A stretch of DNA of 64,000 nucleotides. Origin: an uncultured Anaerolineae bacterium. Its GTDB lineage: Bacteria; Chloroflexota; Anaerolineae; Anaerolineales; Villigracilaceae. The translations under genes were made by a program, and so were the position numbers. How positions within the stretch are numbered: position 1 is the stretch's first letter; each line of letters begins with the position of its first letter. The stretch is taken from positions 13,025 to 77,024 of the forward strand of contig CAINXK010000387.1 of assembly GCA_903854805.1 (NCBI GenBank), in the 5' to 3' direction. Shown piece after piece: positions 36,320 to 45,163 of the stretch. Below the pieces are notes generated by a model. The model saw only the letters and a program-made list of their open reading frames with translations. It had not been told where the DNA came from and did no database searches.

Positions 36320-37390
36320 TTATTTCTCAACGCCAGTGACAACGATGCCTTGGACGAAGAAACGTTGGGCAAATACGAAAAGGAGCAATGGCGCGATCAA
36401 AGCCATCAGGGCGCCTGCTTGAATTAATTGTGGTTTCTGCCCATAAATACCGTTGAAAGTGGATAGCGCCACGGAGATGGGCCATTTATCACGGCTGGTG
36501 GATAGATAGATCAATGGGCCAAAATAATCATTCCAGGCGTAGACGATGTGGAAGACGGTCACTGCCATGAGTACCGGGTAGGACTGCGGCAGGATCACGG
36601 ACCAAAGTACACGCAAGGGGCCGGCTCCATCAATCATCGCCGCTTCATCTAACTCGCGCGGAATGGTCATGAAATATTGGCGCAAGAGGAACACATCGTA
36701 GGCATTTGCAAAGAAAGTCGGGACGATCAACGGCAGCCAGGTACCAATCCAGCCAATTTTCTGGAAGAAGGTGTAAGTAGGAATGACCGTAACTGCGGCA
36801 GGCAGGAAAATAGTAGAAATCAGCAAGATGAACATGAAGTCACGACCCGGGAAACGGAAGCGTGAGAACCCAAATGCCACCAATGTGCAAGAGAACAGCA
36901 CGCCGATGTTTGACATAATTGCGTAGAAGAAGGTGTTCCACAAGAGTTTAGGAAATTTGATTGAATTCCACACTTCGCTATAGTTAGTATAGGTGGGCGA
37001 GAACTTCCAGCTTCGGTCGAGTGCGCGCCATGAAACGGTGCAATTAAATTCTTTCAAGGCTGGGTCAGTCGGGTCAACGAACAAGCTGGCCAACCGACCT
37101 TTTTTGGCGACTGCCAGACTAACCAGGCTGGTATCGTTGGGATCGTGTCCATCACATTTACCAATGGGCACAATAAAAGTTTCCACATTTTTGCCTTTGT
37201 ACAGGTATGTGGATGGGGCCGCTGGCCAAATAGGCGCACCTACAATCGAAATCTGGTCCTGCGTTTTGAGTGAAGTGAATACCATGAAGGCAAATGGCGA
37301 AAGATAAATTACAAGCAAGGCAACGGTCAGGAGTGTCAAAAATAGGGTACTGCCGCCATAACGAAGTCTGTGTGCAAGTTTAGGGTTCAC
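36320..37390 (-). CDS. ABC sugar transporter permease (MalG-type)
   Basis: A 356-aa inner-membrane permease of the carbohydrate CUT1 type. The EAA loop for ATPase contact reads ELDEAAMIDGAGPLRVLWSVILP. Six hydrophobic helices are visible, but between TM1 (~17-38) and TM2 (~155) lies an extracytoplasmic insertion of about 85 residues (PSTYLYKGKNVETF...NCTVSWRALDRSW), so it exceeds the usual 280 aa. The start is GTG at 37390 with AAGGAG 8 bases upstream, overlapping the stop of the partner permease. No ATPase gene is nearby. Confidence 0.92.
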   Translation of the reverse strand: MNPKLAHRLRYGGSTLFLTLLTVALLVIYLSPFAFMVFTSLKTQDQISIVGAPIWPAAPSTYLYKGKNVETFIVPIGKCDGHDPNDTSLVSLAVAKKGRLASLFVDPTDPALKEFNCTVSWRALDRSWKFSPTYTNYSEVWNSIKFPKLLWNTFFYAIMSNIGVLFSCTLVAFGFSRFRFPGRDFMFILLISTIFLPAAVTVIPTYTFFQKIGWIGTWLPLIVPTFFANAYDVFLLRQYFMTIPRELDEAAMIDGAGPLRVLWSVILPQSYPVLMAVTVFHIVYAWNDYFGPLIYLSTSRDKWPISVALSTFNGIYGQKPQLIQAGALMALIAPLLLFVFAQRFFVQGIVVTGVEK

Positions 37391-37402
37391 TTATCATTCT
37401 CC

Positions 37403-38398
37403 TTATGCCCGGCCTTCCCCGGCGTAATAAACCCAATATTTTGCGGTGGCAAACAGGGAAATTGTTACGATCAAGATGACCGCAAACAAGCCCCAGGCCA
37501 GCGTTGAGCCATAGCCCATATTTTGGAATGTAAAAAAGGTTTTATATAAATAAAGATTGTAGAACATCGTGGCACCACCCGGGATACCTGTACCGTTATT
37601 GACAACCAATGGCACCAGAAAGTACTGGAATAAGCCTACGATGCTGAGAACAAGGTTATAAAAAATAACCGGTGAGATCATTGGAAAGGTAACATTCCAG
37701 AACTGCTGCCAGGCGTTTGCGCCATCCACGGTGGATGCATCATACAATTCTGTAGGCACACCTTGCAAGCCAGCCAGGAAAATCAGCATGGCGTTTCCAA
37801 CCCCCCAAATACCCATGATGACATATGTTGGATAAACCCAGTTCATGTCGTTGGCCCATAGGGGCACATTTTCTTTCGGGACACCCAATCCCATGAGAGC
37901 CCGGTTGATCCATCCGGTTTCAGGGTTGAGCATGCCGCCCCATAAGAAGACTGCTGCGACGAATGGAACAATATAGGGCATGTAGAACAAGCTGCGGAAG
38001 ATCATTTGCCCTTTGACGTGCTTGTTATTCATTAAAAGCGCCAGGATCAGCGGTAAGAAGATGCCTACTGGTAAAGCGATCAATCCAAATTTGATGGTGA
38101 TCCACATGGCCCCGGGTGTACCGCTGGAACTCCAGATCTGTGGATCTTTGAAGTATTGGGCATAATTATCCAGGCCAACAAATTTCGGAGTATTCAAAAT
38201 ACCATCAGCGATTTTCAAGTTGAGAAAACTGAAAATAAAGGTAGCAATCATCGGCAGGAAGGTAAAAGCTAAAAAACCGATTATCCACGGCGAGAGAAAA
38301 GCCAGACCTAAGAGCATCTCGCGCCGCGCCAGAGGCCGCATTTTCCTGAAGGACCCAAGTGATGGCAACTTGGGAATGTTAGATAGCTGCTCGAACAT
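37403..38398 (-). CDS. ABC sugar transporter permease (MalF/UgpA-type)
   Basis: A 331-aa CUT1 permease forming a heterodimer with the downstream permease. Six to seven helices are predicted, beginning at ~32-52 (LLGLAFLSPWIIGFLAFTFLP). The EAA-type loop is PTELYDASTVDGANAWQQFWNVTFPMI. ATG at 38398 has GGAG six bases upstream. It is 77 bases downstream of the binding-protein gene, and ends 12 bases before the next permease. Confidence 0.93.
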   Translation of the reverse strand: MFEQLSNIPKLPSLGSFRKMRPLARREMLLGLAFLSPWIIGFLAFTFLPMIATFIFSFLNLKIADGILNTPKFVGLDNYAQYFKDPQIWSSSGTPGAMWITIKFGLIALPVGIFLPLILALLMNNKHVKGQMIFRSLFYMPYIVPFVAAVFLWGGMLNPETGWINRALMGLGVPKENVPLWANDMNWVYPTYVIMGIWGVGNAMLIFLAGLQGVPTELYDASTVDGANAWQQFWNVTFPMISPVIFYNLVLSIVGLFQYFLVPLVVNNGTGIPGGATMFYNLYLYKTFFTFQNMGYGSTLAWGLFAVILIVTISLFATAKYWVYYAGEGRA

Positions 38399-38475
38399 AG
38401 GACGCTCCTTATATGGGTAAGGTTGGGCGGGTCAGGAATAATACCTGACCCGCCCAAAGTATAGCACTTTCAGAA

Positions 38476-40035
38476 TTACTTATTATAGATGACGTTCAAG
38501 TCGTCAACTAATTTTGAATATTCTTTTTCGAAATCGAACTTATCGGGTGCGGTGGTTTCCATCAAGCTTTTGAAGGTATCCATGCGTGCGAAGGATTCGA
38601 TCCAGTTGGGCTGGTACTGTTCGGCGGAAGGAGCATCCGGATACGCCAGACCCTGAACGAAGACATCCCAGCTTTCTTTGGTAACAAAGGGGTAGTCCTT
38701 GGCCTTCTTGTCGAAGAAGGCTTGGGTCTTTTCAGCAATAGCGGGCATGGCGCCGTAAGCGGGCAGAAGTTTGTCGCCACCGGTGGTGATCAGGTAGGAG
38801 AGCACGGTAAAGGCGGCTGCGGGGTTCTTGGTGCCCTTCCAAACGCGGAAGGTATCGGCGTCAATACGGCCGTGAACCTTACCATCGGAGCCAATGGGCT
38901 GGATGCCGAGCTGGAATTCATTGCCGGCCTTGGCGAAATCGCCCAAGCAGCAGGTGTACCAGGTCTGGGTGAGACCCATGGCAGCCTTGCCAGAGTTGAA
39001 TACATTGCCAGCGCCAAATTCAGGTGAACCAGCCAGAGCGCCGGTGGGGATGAAGGGCTGCTTGCCCCACATGCCATCGTAGTACCATTTCCAGCCGGCT
39101 TTCCAGCTTTCGGGAAGAGCGGATTTGTATTCGCCCTTCTTGGCGCCTTCAAAAACCTTGGCGGCGCCACCATAGAAGGTGCCGACAGATGCAGCAGCCT
39201 GCCATTGGGCATTGTAACCAACCTGTACGATCTGGGCTGAGTCAAAGCCTTCTTCTGTGGCATTCTTGCCGTTTTTGTCGATGGTCAGCATTTTGGCAAC
39301 TGTGGTCATCGTATCCCAGGTCCAATCGACCTTGGTGCCATCGGGCATTTCATACTTGTCGCCATATTTTTGGGGCGGGTACTTGAGGCCGGATTCATCG
39401 AACATGGCGGGCACGAAGTAGATAGCGCCAGGGAACACAGCGAAAGGCAGGCCAACTTGCTCGCCTTCGACCTGGTAGAATTTCACGAGCGCCGGGTCAA
39501 ACACGGTAGTGTCGAATTTCTGCGCCTTGATTTCATCGCTCAGGTTTAGCCACTGGCCATAGTAAGCGTTGGAACCACCCCAGCCGACTGGACCGACGAT
39601 ATCGGGGCCAGCGCCGGAAGCAATTTGGGTCGAGAGGGTGTCTTTGGCGGCGTTGAAGGGCACGATTTCAAGGATCAGCTGGATCTTGTCCTGGGAAGCG
39701 TTGAAATCTTTAACAACTTCTTCCTGAACTGCGATCTGAGCAGGATCGGTGCCGGTACCGAGACCAACAAACCAGGTGACGCAAGTCTTGCCGGCTTCGC
39801 AGTTAGCGACGGGGTAAGGGGTCAGGGTGGGGGTTGGGGGGACAGCCGTGGGTGCTTCGGTGGCTGCGGGTGCAGCAGGGGCTTCGGTAGCTGCGGGGGC
39901 GGCAGGAGCATCAGTGGCGGCCGGAGCTGCAGGAGCAGCGGGGGCTTCAGTAGCAGGGGCGGCGGGGGCGCCGCAGGCAGCCAGGAGCATCGATGCGATG
40001 ATCAGGAGGCTGGCAACAAATAACATCTTCTTCAT
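38476..40035 (-). CDS. ABC sugar transporter solute-binding lipoprotein
   Basis: A 519-aa extracellular solute-binding protein of family 1. The signal peptide ends in lipobox MLLAACG (Cys21). Residues 22-75 are a low-complexity linker of repeated APAAPAATEAP units, then PTPTLTPYP. The binding fold begins near CVTWFVGLGTG and contains VPFNAAKDTLSTQIASGAGPDIVGP. It captures the sugar for the two permeases. AGAGGAG lies about ten bases before the ATG. The linker coding DNA is itself repetitive and prone to length change. The ligand is inferred as chitooligosaccharide from neighbours. Confidence 0.92.
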   Translation of the reverse strand: MKKMLFVASLLIIASMLLAACGAPAAPATEAPAAPAAPAATDAPAAPAATEAPAAPAATEAPTAVPPTPTLTPYPVANCEAGKTCVTWFVGLGTGTDPAQIAVQEEVVKDFNASQDKIQLILEIVPFNAAKDTLSTQIASGAGPDIVGPVGWGGSNAYYGQWLNLSDEIKAQKFDTTVFDPALVKFYQVEGEQVGLPFAVFPGAIYFVPAMFDESGLKYPPQKYGDKYEMPDGTKVDWTWDTMTTVAKMLTIDKNGKNATEEGFDSAQIVQVGYNAQWQAAASVGTFYGGAAKVFEGAKKGEYKSALPESWKAGWKWYYDGMWGKQPFIPTGALAGSPEFGAGNVFNSGKAAMGLTQTWYTCCLGDFAKAGNEFQLGIQPIGSDGKVHGRIDADTFRVWKGTKNPAAAFTVLSYLITTGGDKLLPAYGAMPAIAEKTQAFFDKKAKDYPFVTKESWDVFVQGLAYPDAPSAEQYQPNWIESFARMDTFKSLMETTAPDKFDFEKEYSKLVDDLNVIYNK

Positions 40036-40119
40036 TGTGATATTTCTCCTCTTTCGGAATGTGTGAAAAAACCTAGGTAAAATTTGATAAAAAGAATTGG
40101 CGTGTTTGGGTCTGGTACG

Positions 40120-40130
40120 TCACCTCCTTT
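40120..40130 (-). other. Orphan perfect Shine-Dalgarno in the lacI-SBP gap
   Basis: On the minus strand AAAGGAGGTGA, fully complementary to the 16S rRNA tail, sits just after the lacI stop but 85 bases before the next start codon. No ATG, GTG or TTG follows at 5-12 bases. It may be a standby ribosome site, an mRNA stabiliser, or the relic of a lost small gene. Confidence 0.4.
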
Positions 40131-40135
40131 TTTTA

Positions 40136-41170
40136 TTAGTTTATGGCTGCTTCTTTCAGGCAACCGCAAGAACGGCGGATGATAATTTCTGTGGGGAGCA
40201 GCGTTACAGGTTCGGCTGGTTGGCCTTTTATAAGATTGAATAAAAGACAGGCAGCTCGACGACCCACCTCTTCGGTTGGTGCGCGGACTGTGGTGAGAGG
40301 TGGATTTAGAAAAGAGGAGAGGCGAGAGTCATCGAAACCTACGACTGACACATCCTCAGGTATGCGAATTCCGGCTTCATTAAACGCTTTCAGGATACCA
40401 ATCCCGGCATCGTCATCTCCAGTAAAAACAGCATCGAAGCGGACTTTGTTTTCCGCGATGAGTTTTTTGATATTTGCGTAGGCAATTTCACCATTGAATT
40501 CGCCATCGATCATTTTGGCTGGATCGAAGGCAATACCATGAGCATCCAATGCATCGCGGTAGCCTTGTTGGCGCCAATGTGAGTCTTCCTGTTCGCGTGG
40601 CCCATGCACAAATAAAATTGAGCTGCGTCCATGGACTTCGATCAGGTGATCGATAATTTTACGAGTAGCGGCTTTGTTTTCAACCGTTACAAAAGGGATT
40701 TTTAGATTTATGGGTGGAGTGCGGTGAATCAATACCAGGGGAAATTCGCTTCGGCATAATTGAGTCAGATGTTCTTCGCTCAGGCTGTCAGCAAAGACGA
40801 GAATACCATCCGTATTATGTGCGCCCACTGGAGGCTCGCTGCCTTTGCGCGTTGGGGATTTATAAGTGGCCACCAGCAGGTTATATTGGTTTTCGTTGAC
40901 AACCGATTCTATGCCACTCAACAGAGGGGCGAAAAAATCTGTATGCATGTTATGCAGTATCAATCCAATTGTCTGAGTGCGGCGGGTGGCAAGATGGCGG
41001 GCTACGGCGAGAGGTTTGTAATTTAAATCCAACATGACTTGCTGAATACGCTCTGCAACTTCCTGAGAAACCGGGGCATTTTGGTTAATGTAACGGCTTA
41101 TAGTAGCCACTGAAACACCGGCATTTTTTGCTACATCGCGAATGGTGACGGAATCTGATTTACGGGTCAT
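40136..41170 (-). CDS. LacI-family transcriptional regulator
   Basis: A 344-aa repressor. The N-terminal helix-turn-helix reads VTIRDVAKNAGVSVATISRYIN, followed by the hinge helix PLAVARHLATRRT. The periplasmic-binding-protein-like sensor domain spans ~62-340. It is the first gene of the sugar operon, and two LacI-type operators overlap its promoter region (41192-41216), so it probably represses itself and the transport and hydrolase genes until an amino-sugar ligand binds. A CGC-like C-terminal SCGC motif ends the protein. Confidence 0.93.
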   Translation of the reverse strand: MTRKSDSVTIRDVAKNAGVSVATISRYINQNAPVSQEVAERIQQVMLDLNYKPLAVARHLATRRTQTIGLILHNMHTDFFAPLLSGIESVVNENQYNLLVATYKSPTRKGSEPPVGAHNTDGILVFADSLSEEHLTQLCRSEFPLVLIHRTPPINLKIPFVTVENKAATRKIIDHLIEVHGRSSILFVHGPREQEDSHWRQQGYRDALDAHGIAFDPAKMIDGEFNGEIAYANIKKLIAENKVRFDAVFTGDDDAGIGILKAFNEAGIRIPEDVSVVGFDDSRLSSFLNPPLTTVRAPTEEVGRRAACLLFNLIKGQPAEPVTLLPTEIIIRRSCGCLKEAAIN

Positions 41171-41177
41171 ATTTTTG

Positions 41178-41230
41178 ATTTATGGTTTAATGTAACCGGT
41201 TACTGTAACCGGTTACATTAAACCATAAAT
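41178..41230. promoter_or_regulatory. Double LacI operator in a 53-bp perfect palindrome
   Basis: Two GTAACCGGTTAC sites (41192-41203, 41205-41216) are separated by a single base. They are embedded in a perfect palindrome with 26-bp arms centred on 41204. The site overlaps the -10 and transcription start of the lacI promoter and ends 8 bases before the lacI ATG. The 12-mer is the classical LacI/GalR-type half-site arrangement. Confidence 0.88.
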
Positions 41231-41245
41231 GGTTTTTTGAGTCAA
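41217..41245 (-). promoter_or_regulatory. Promoter of the lacI-sugar operon
   Basis: On the minus strand TTGACT (41240-41245) and TTTAAT (41217-41222) are spaced by 17 bases. The -10 abuts the first operator, so LacI binding would exclude polymerase. Confidence 0.7.
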
Positions 41246-41495
41246 TAGGGAAAATTAATCCAGGAAAAATATGCAGAAAAATACGCTGATAAACGCTTTT
41301 CGATTTATAAAACCCATTTCTGGCGGATCTAATCAACTACCCCTGGTGGCTTTGCGCTGTAATGTGCCAGCGCGGGCATCGTCGGTCGGGGCTTCATTTT
41401 CTTTAAATTTGCCCCCGTTTAATCATCGGTTAGAGGTTATGCCTGGTTTTCCCTCTGCTTGTACCGGATGATGATGTTTATAAGTGGCTGACCGT
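41246..41495. other. Intergenic region between lacI promoter and HD-GYP terminator
   Basis: About 250 bases without a supported gene. No repeat, promoter or RNA motif was recognised beyond the flanking elements. Confidence 0.4.
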
Positions 41496-41544
41496 ACAGA
41501 AAAAGAAGGGATTGGCTGCGCTCGCCAATCCCTTCTTTTTCTGT
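41496..41544 (-). terminator. Terminator after the HD-GYP gene
   Basis: A perfect 21-bp stem (ACAGAAAAAGAAGGGATTGG plus C, and complement) with 7-base loop; the downstream arm on the minus strand carries the T-rich CTTCTTTTTC. It starts 17 bases after the stop of the minus-strand gene. Confidence 0.85.
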
Positions 41545-41561
41545 ATAAATTTGTCTGGATC

Positions 41562-42554
41562 TTATTGCGTAATAAAAATTCTTTCAAAAGCAGCCACAGC
41601 ATTGACATCAAAATGTTTCCCGGATTGTTCATGGATATATTTCCATGCTTCTTCGGCGCTAATGGCTTTACGGTAAGGCCGGTCGGAGGTGAGTGCATCC
41701 CAAACGTCGACCACAGCAAACAGACGGGCCGATAACGGGATTTCCTCGCCGCACAAGCCACGTGGGTAGCCTGTCCCGTCCCACTTTTCATGGTGACAGT
41801 ATGGAATTTCCAATGCAGCTTGCAGGTAATCAATAGCCGATAGCCATTCGAAGGCATACACGGGATGTTTGCGCATTACAATCCACTCTGAAGAGGTTAA
41901 TGCTTCCGGCTTGAGTAGAATTGCATCAGGGATACCCAATTTGCCGACATCATGCAGGAGTGCTCCACGTTTGATTTGCAGCAGCGCATCTTCATCAAAC
42001 CCAGCGGCGCGGGCAAGCTGCTGGGTCATTGCGCTAACACGCAGAGTATGACCTTCGGTCTCCCTGTCGCGTAAGTCCAGCGCGCGAGACCAGCCTTCGA
42101 TGGTCTTATCATATGCCACCACCACTTCTTTGTGCAGTTTTTCCATTTCGTGACGCTGTTCAGTTAATAACCGGTAACGGTTCAGCCGGGTCATATTTTG
42201 GATTCGAACCTGCAGCTCAAAAATATCATATGGTTTGGTGATGAAATCATCTGCGCCTGCCTGCAAACCCATCATCCGAGATTCACGATCATCCAGGGCT
42301 GTTACTAATAGTATTGGTACTTCGGCCAGGGTGGACATTGAGCGGATTTTCCGGCAGGTTTCAAAACCATTCATGCCAGGCATCATTACGTCAAGCAAGA
42401 TGATATCCGGTTGGATTTCTGTCGCCACGGCAATCCCATCCTCACCATTTTCGGCAAAGAACATTTCATAACTTTCTGACGAAAGTAAGGCGTCAATTGT
42501 GATCCGTGCGATCGCTTCATCGTCTATAACCAAGATTCTGGGTTGAATGGACAT
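41562..42554 (-). CDS. Response regulator with HD-GYP domain (c-di-GMP phosphodiesterase type)
   Basis: A 330-aa two-domain regulator. The receiver domain (5-120) has the acid pair Asp11/Asp12, phosphoacceptor Asp55 (LLDVMMPG) and Lys107 (TKPY). The HD-GYP domain (~150-328) has His201-Asp202 (LLHDVGKLGIPD), HHEKWDGTGYPRGL with the GYP at 262-264, and later RLFAVVDVWDALTSDRPY. All key residues are present, so c-di-GMP hydrolysis is plausible. No sensor kinase is adjacent. ATG has GGAGG six bases upstream. Polyphosphate kinase is divergent. Confidence 0.92.
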   Translation of the reverse strand: MSIQPRILVIDDEAIARITIDALLSSESYEMFFAENGEDGIAVATEIQPDIILLDVMMPGMNGFETCRKIRSMSTLAEVPILLVTALDDRESRMMGLQAGADDFITKPYDIFELQVRIQNMTRLNRYRLLTEQRHEMEKLHKEVVVAYDKTIEGWSRALDLRDRETEGHTLRVSAMTQQLARAAGFDEDALLQIKRGALLHDVGKLGIPDAILLKPEALTSSEWIVMRKHPVYAFEWLSAIDYLQAALEIPYCHHEKWDGTGYPRGLCGEEIPLSARLFAVVDVWDALTSDRPYRKAISAEEAWKYIHEQSGKHFDVNAVAAFERIFITQ

Positions 42555-43048
42555 TGCAAGCCTCCAATAAAACCATATTCATTAAGCGTGTGAATAATCT
42601 GGTCCAACTTCGCGTAAAGTAGTAAATAAAAATAAATAGAATGTGGTACAAAATTCTAACGCGCACTGTAAATATTTATCACCCGAAATCTTATATTGTC
42701 GGCGAAGCGCTTTAGATTAGCTCGCTTTATATTTTTTTAAATTAAAATGTCTTGAGTGTGCTTTTTTGTTCAGGTAATCCGCTTCTGCGGTGGTTGGCTA
42801 TTTTTAAGGCTTTTGATGCTTACTTTCAGGCATTGGTTTTTTCCATTGTTATTTTACTCACTTACTTATAATGAGAACAGGATAACATAATAATGTGAAG
42901 GCGTATAGAATTATTATCACAATATTATGGTGATCTTACAATATTAATTGTGAATTTCTGTTTGACCCGGCTCATAAGACTGCTGGCGAATAAATGCAGA
43001 GTAAAATAGAGCAATTCGTATTCTCAACAATGAAAAGTGTGAGTGGTG
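42555..43048. other. AT-rich divergent spacer between HD-GYP gene and ppk
   Basis: This 494-base AT-rich region carries the promoters of two divergent genes. A TTGTTA/TATAAT pair (42846-42851, 42867-42872; 15-base spacing) is a weak candidate for ppk. No gene, RNA or repeat was recognised. Confidence 0.4.
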
Positions 43049-45157
43049 ATGTCTCCTTACAGTGATCCTCCCGGCAATTTTAGTGATTCTTCGCTCTATA
43101 TTAACCGCGAATTAAGCCTGCTTGAATTTCAACGACGGGTGTTGGAAGAGGCTTATGATGAAGATAATCCATTGTTGGAGCGCTTGAAGTTTCTTGCTAT
43201 TTTTGGCTCCAATATAGATGAGTTCTTTATGGTGCGTGTTTCCGGAATCCGCAAGCAGGTGGAAGCGCATATTATGGATGTCAGTGTGGATGGTTTAACC
43301 CCACCCGAGGTGTTGGCTGCCATTCGTAAAGTGGTTCAGGAACTTTATGAGAGTGCTTTAAATTGTCTGAACCGGAAGATCTTGCCGAAGTTGGACAAGG
43401 CTGGTATCCATGTCTACGATTACGAGAAACTAAGTAAAGCTCAACAAGATCGGATTAATGAATCTTTTAGAGAAGTTATCTATCCCGTTCTGACACCACT
43501 GGCCTTCGACCCGGGACATCCTTTTCCACATATATCCAACTTGAGTCTCAATTTTGCCATCGTTATTCGCGATCCGAAAGGCCGCGAAAAATTCGCGCGC
43601 TTAAAGGTACCCGATACGCTGCCACGCTTGCTGCCGGTTAAGCGATCTTCAGGAAGTGTGCGCAAGGATGGCACGATTCCTCACCATCATTATTTTGTTT
43701 GGCTGGAACAGGTGATTGCGCAGAACCTCGCCTCGCTTTTTCCGGGTATGGAAGTGGTGGCAGCCTATCCTTTCCGGATCATTCGCGATGCCGATATTGA
43801 GATCCAGGAACTTGAGGCCGATGATTTGCTGGAAAGCATGCAGCTCAGCATTCGCCGCCGGAAGTTTGGCTCAGTGGTGCAGGTTGCTATTTATGAGAAT
43901 ATGCCCCAAGAAATCCGCAACCTTCTGGTGGAGAACCTTGAAATTCGAAATTCAGAGCTATATTCCCTTAGCAGTCCGCTTGGGATGAGCAGTTTCTGGC
44001 AGTTATATAACCAGGTTGATCGCCATGATTTAAAAGCCGCCCCCTACAAGCCCAGGGTTCCGCATGCTCTAAAAAATGTTGCCCAATCCGGAGATATCTT
44101 TGACGCGATCCGTAAAGGAAACATCTTGCTGCACCATCCCTATGATTCCTTCTCTGCGGTGATCGATTTTCTGAATGCGGCTGCGCGGGACCCTCAGGTG
44201 CTGGCGATCAAACAGACTCTCTATCGGGTTGGACAGAATTCCCCGGTTGTGGACGCCTTGCTGGAAGCATCTGAGCGCGGCAAACAGGTGGCGGTTCTGG
44301 TGGAGCTTAAGGCGCGTTTTGATGAAGAGAGTAATATCGGTTGGGCGCGTATGTTGGAGCAGGCCGGCGTGCATGTAGTTTATGGGTTGGTTGGTCTGAA
44401 AACACATAGCAAAATCGCGATGGCTGTGCGCCAGGAGGGCGATGGCATCCGTCGCTATATTCACCTTGCAACCGGCAATTACAACCTGAATACATCCAGA
44501 ATTTATGAAGACATTGGGGTATTTACCTGCGACGAAGCTATTGGAGCGGATACAAGTGATCTTTTCAATTATCTGACCGGATACTCCACCAAGCAGGATT
44601 ATCGTAAACTTTTAGTTGCGCCTGTCAATCTACGCCAAAGATTGGAAGTGCTGATTAGACGTGAGATGGAACATGCCGTTGCAGGGCGTAAAGCTCGCCT
44701 GATTATCAAGGTCAATTCAATTGTTGACCCGGGTATGATCAGCCTTTTATACGAAGCCTCACAAGCTGGTGTGCAGGTTGATTTGCTGGTGCGGGGTATG
44801 TGTTGTCTCAAAGTGGGGATCAAGGGTGTCAGTGAGCGCATCACTGTTACCAGTATCGTTGGCCGATACCTTGAACATAGCCGCCTGTATTATTTCTTGA
44901 ACGATGGCAAGCATGAAATATATCTTGGTTCTGCCGATCTGATGCAGCGTAACCTGGATCACCGCGTTGAAGTTGTTTTTCCGCTTGAAGCTCCAGAGCA
45001 TGTGCGCTATTTGCTCGATGATGTGCTGGAAAAATACATGCATGATAATTTGCGCGCGCGAACGATGCAGGCGAATGGAAAATATAAACGGCTAAAGTCG
45101 GGTGCTGAGCATGATCGTGTTGACGTGCAAGAATGGTTAATGGCTCACGGGAGGTAA
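43049..45157 (+). CDS. ppk: Polyphosphate kinase 1
   Basis: A 702-aa enzyme that reversibly makes polyphosphate from ATP. The N-terminal domain (YINRELSLLEFQRRVLEEA) and head domain (HPFPHISNLSLNFAIVI) are typical. The two phospholipase-D-like C-terminal domains contain KQTLYRVG, LVELKARFDEE, the GLKTHSKIAM His and YIHLATGNYN His segments, one of which is autophosphorylated. ATG at 43049 is preceded in frame by two GTG codons (43043, 43046) that could also serve. It is followed 6 bases later by the ribokinase gene. Confidence 0.97.
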   Translation: MSPYSDPPGNFSDSSLYINRELSLLEFQRRVLEEAYDEDNPLLERLKFLAIFGSNIDEFFMVRVSGIRKQVEAHIMDVSVDGLTPPEVLAAIRKVVQELYESALNCLNRKILPKLDKAGIHVYDYEKLSKAQQDRINESFREVIYPVLTPLAFDPGHPFPHISNLSLNFAIVIRDPKGREKFARLKVPDTLPRLLPVKRSSGSVRKDGTIPHHHYFVWLEQVIAQNLASLFPGMEVVAAYPFRIIRDADIEIQELEADDLLESMQLSIRRRKFGSVVQVAIYENMPQEIRNLLVENLEIRNSELYSLSSPLGMSSFWQLYNQVDRHDLKAAPYKPRVPHALKNVAQSGDIFDAIRKGNILLHHPYDSFSAVIDFLNAAARDPQVLAIKQTLYRVGQNSPVVDALLEASERGKQVAVLVELKARFDEESNIGWARMLEQAGVHVVYGLVGLKTHSKIAMAVRQEGDGIRRYIHLATGNYNLNTSRIYEDIGVFTCDEAIGADTSDLFNYLTGYSTKQDYRKLLVAPVNLRQRLEVLIRREMEHAVAGRKARLIIKVNSIVDPGMISLLYEASQAGVQVDLLVRGMCCLKVGIKGVSERITVTSIVGRYLEHSRLYYFLNDGKHEIYLGSADLMQRNLDHRVEVVFPLEAPEHVRYLLDDVLEKYMHDNLRARTMQANGKYKRLKSGAEHDRVDVQEWLMAHGR

Positions 45158-45163
45158 TAGGAT

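Noticed and set aside
39625..40066. Gly/Ala-rich frames antisense to the binding-protein gene
   Set aside because: They mirror the repetitive, high-GC linker codons of the real gene and have no independent support.
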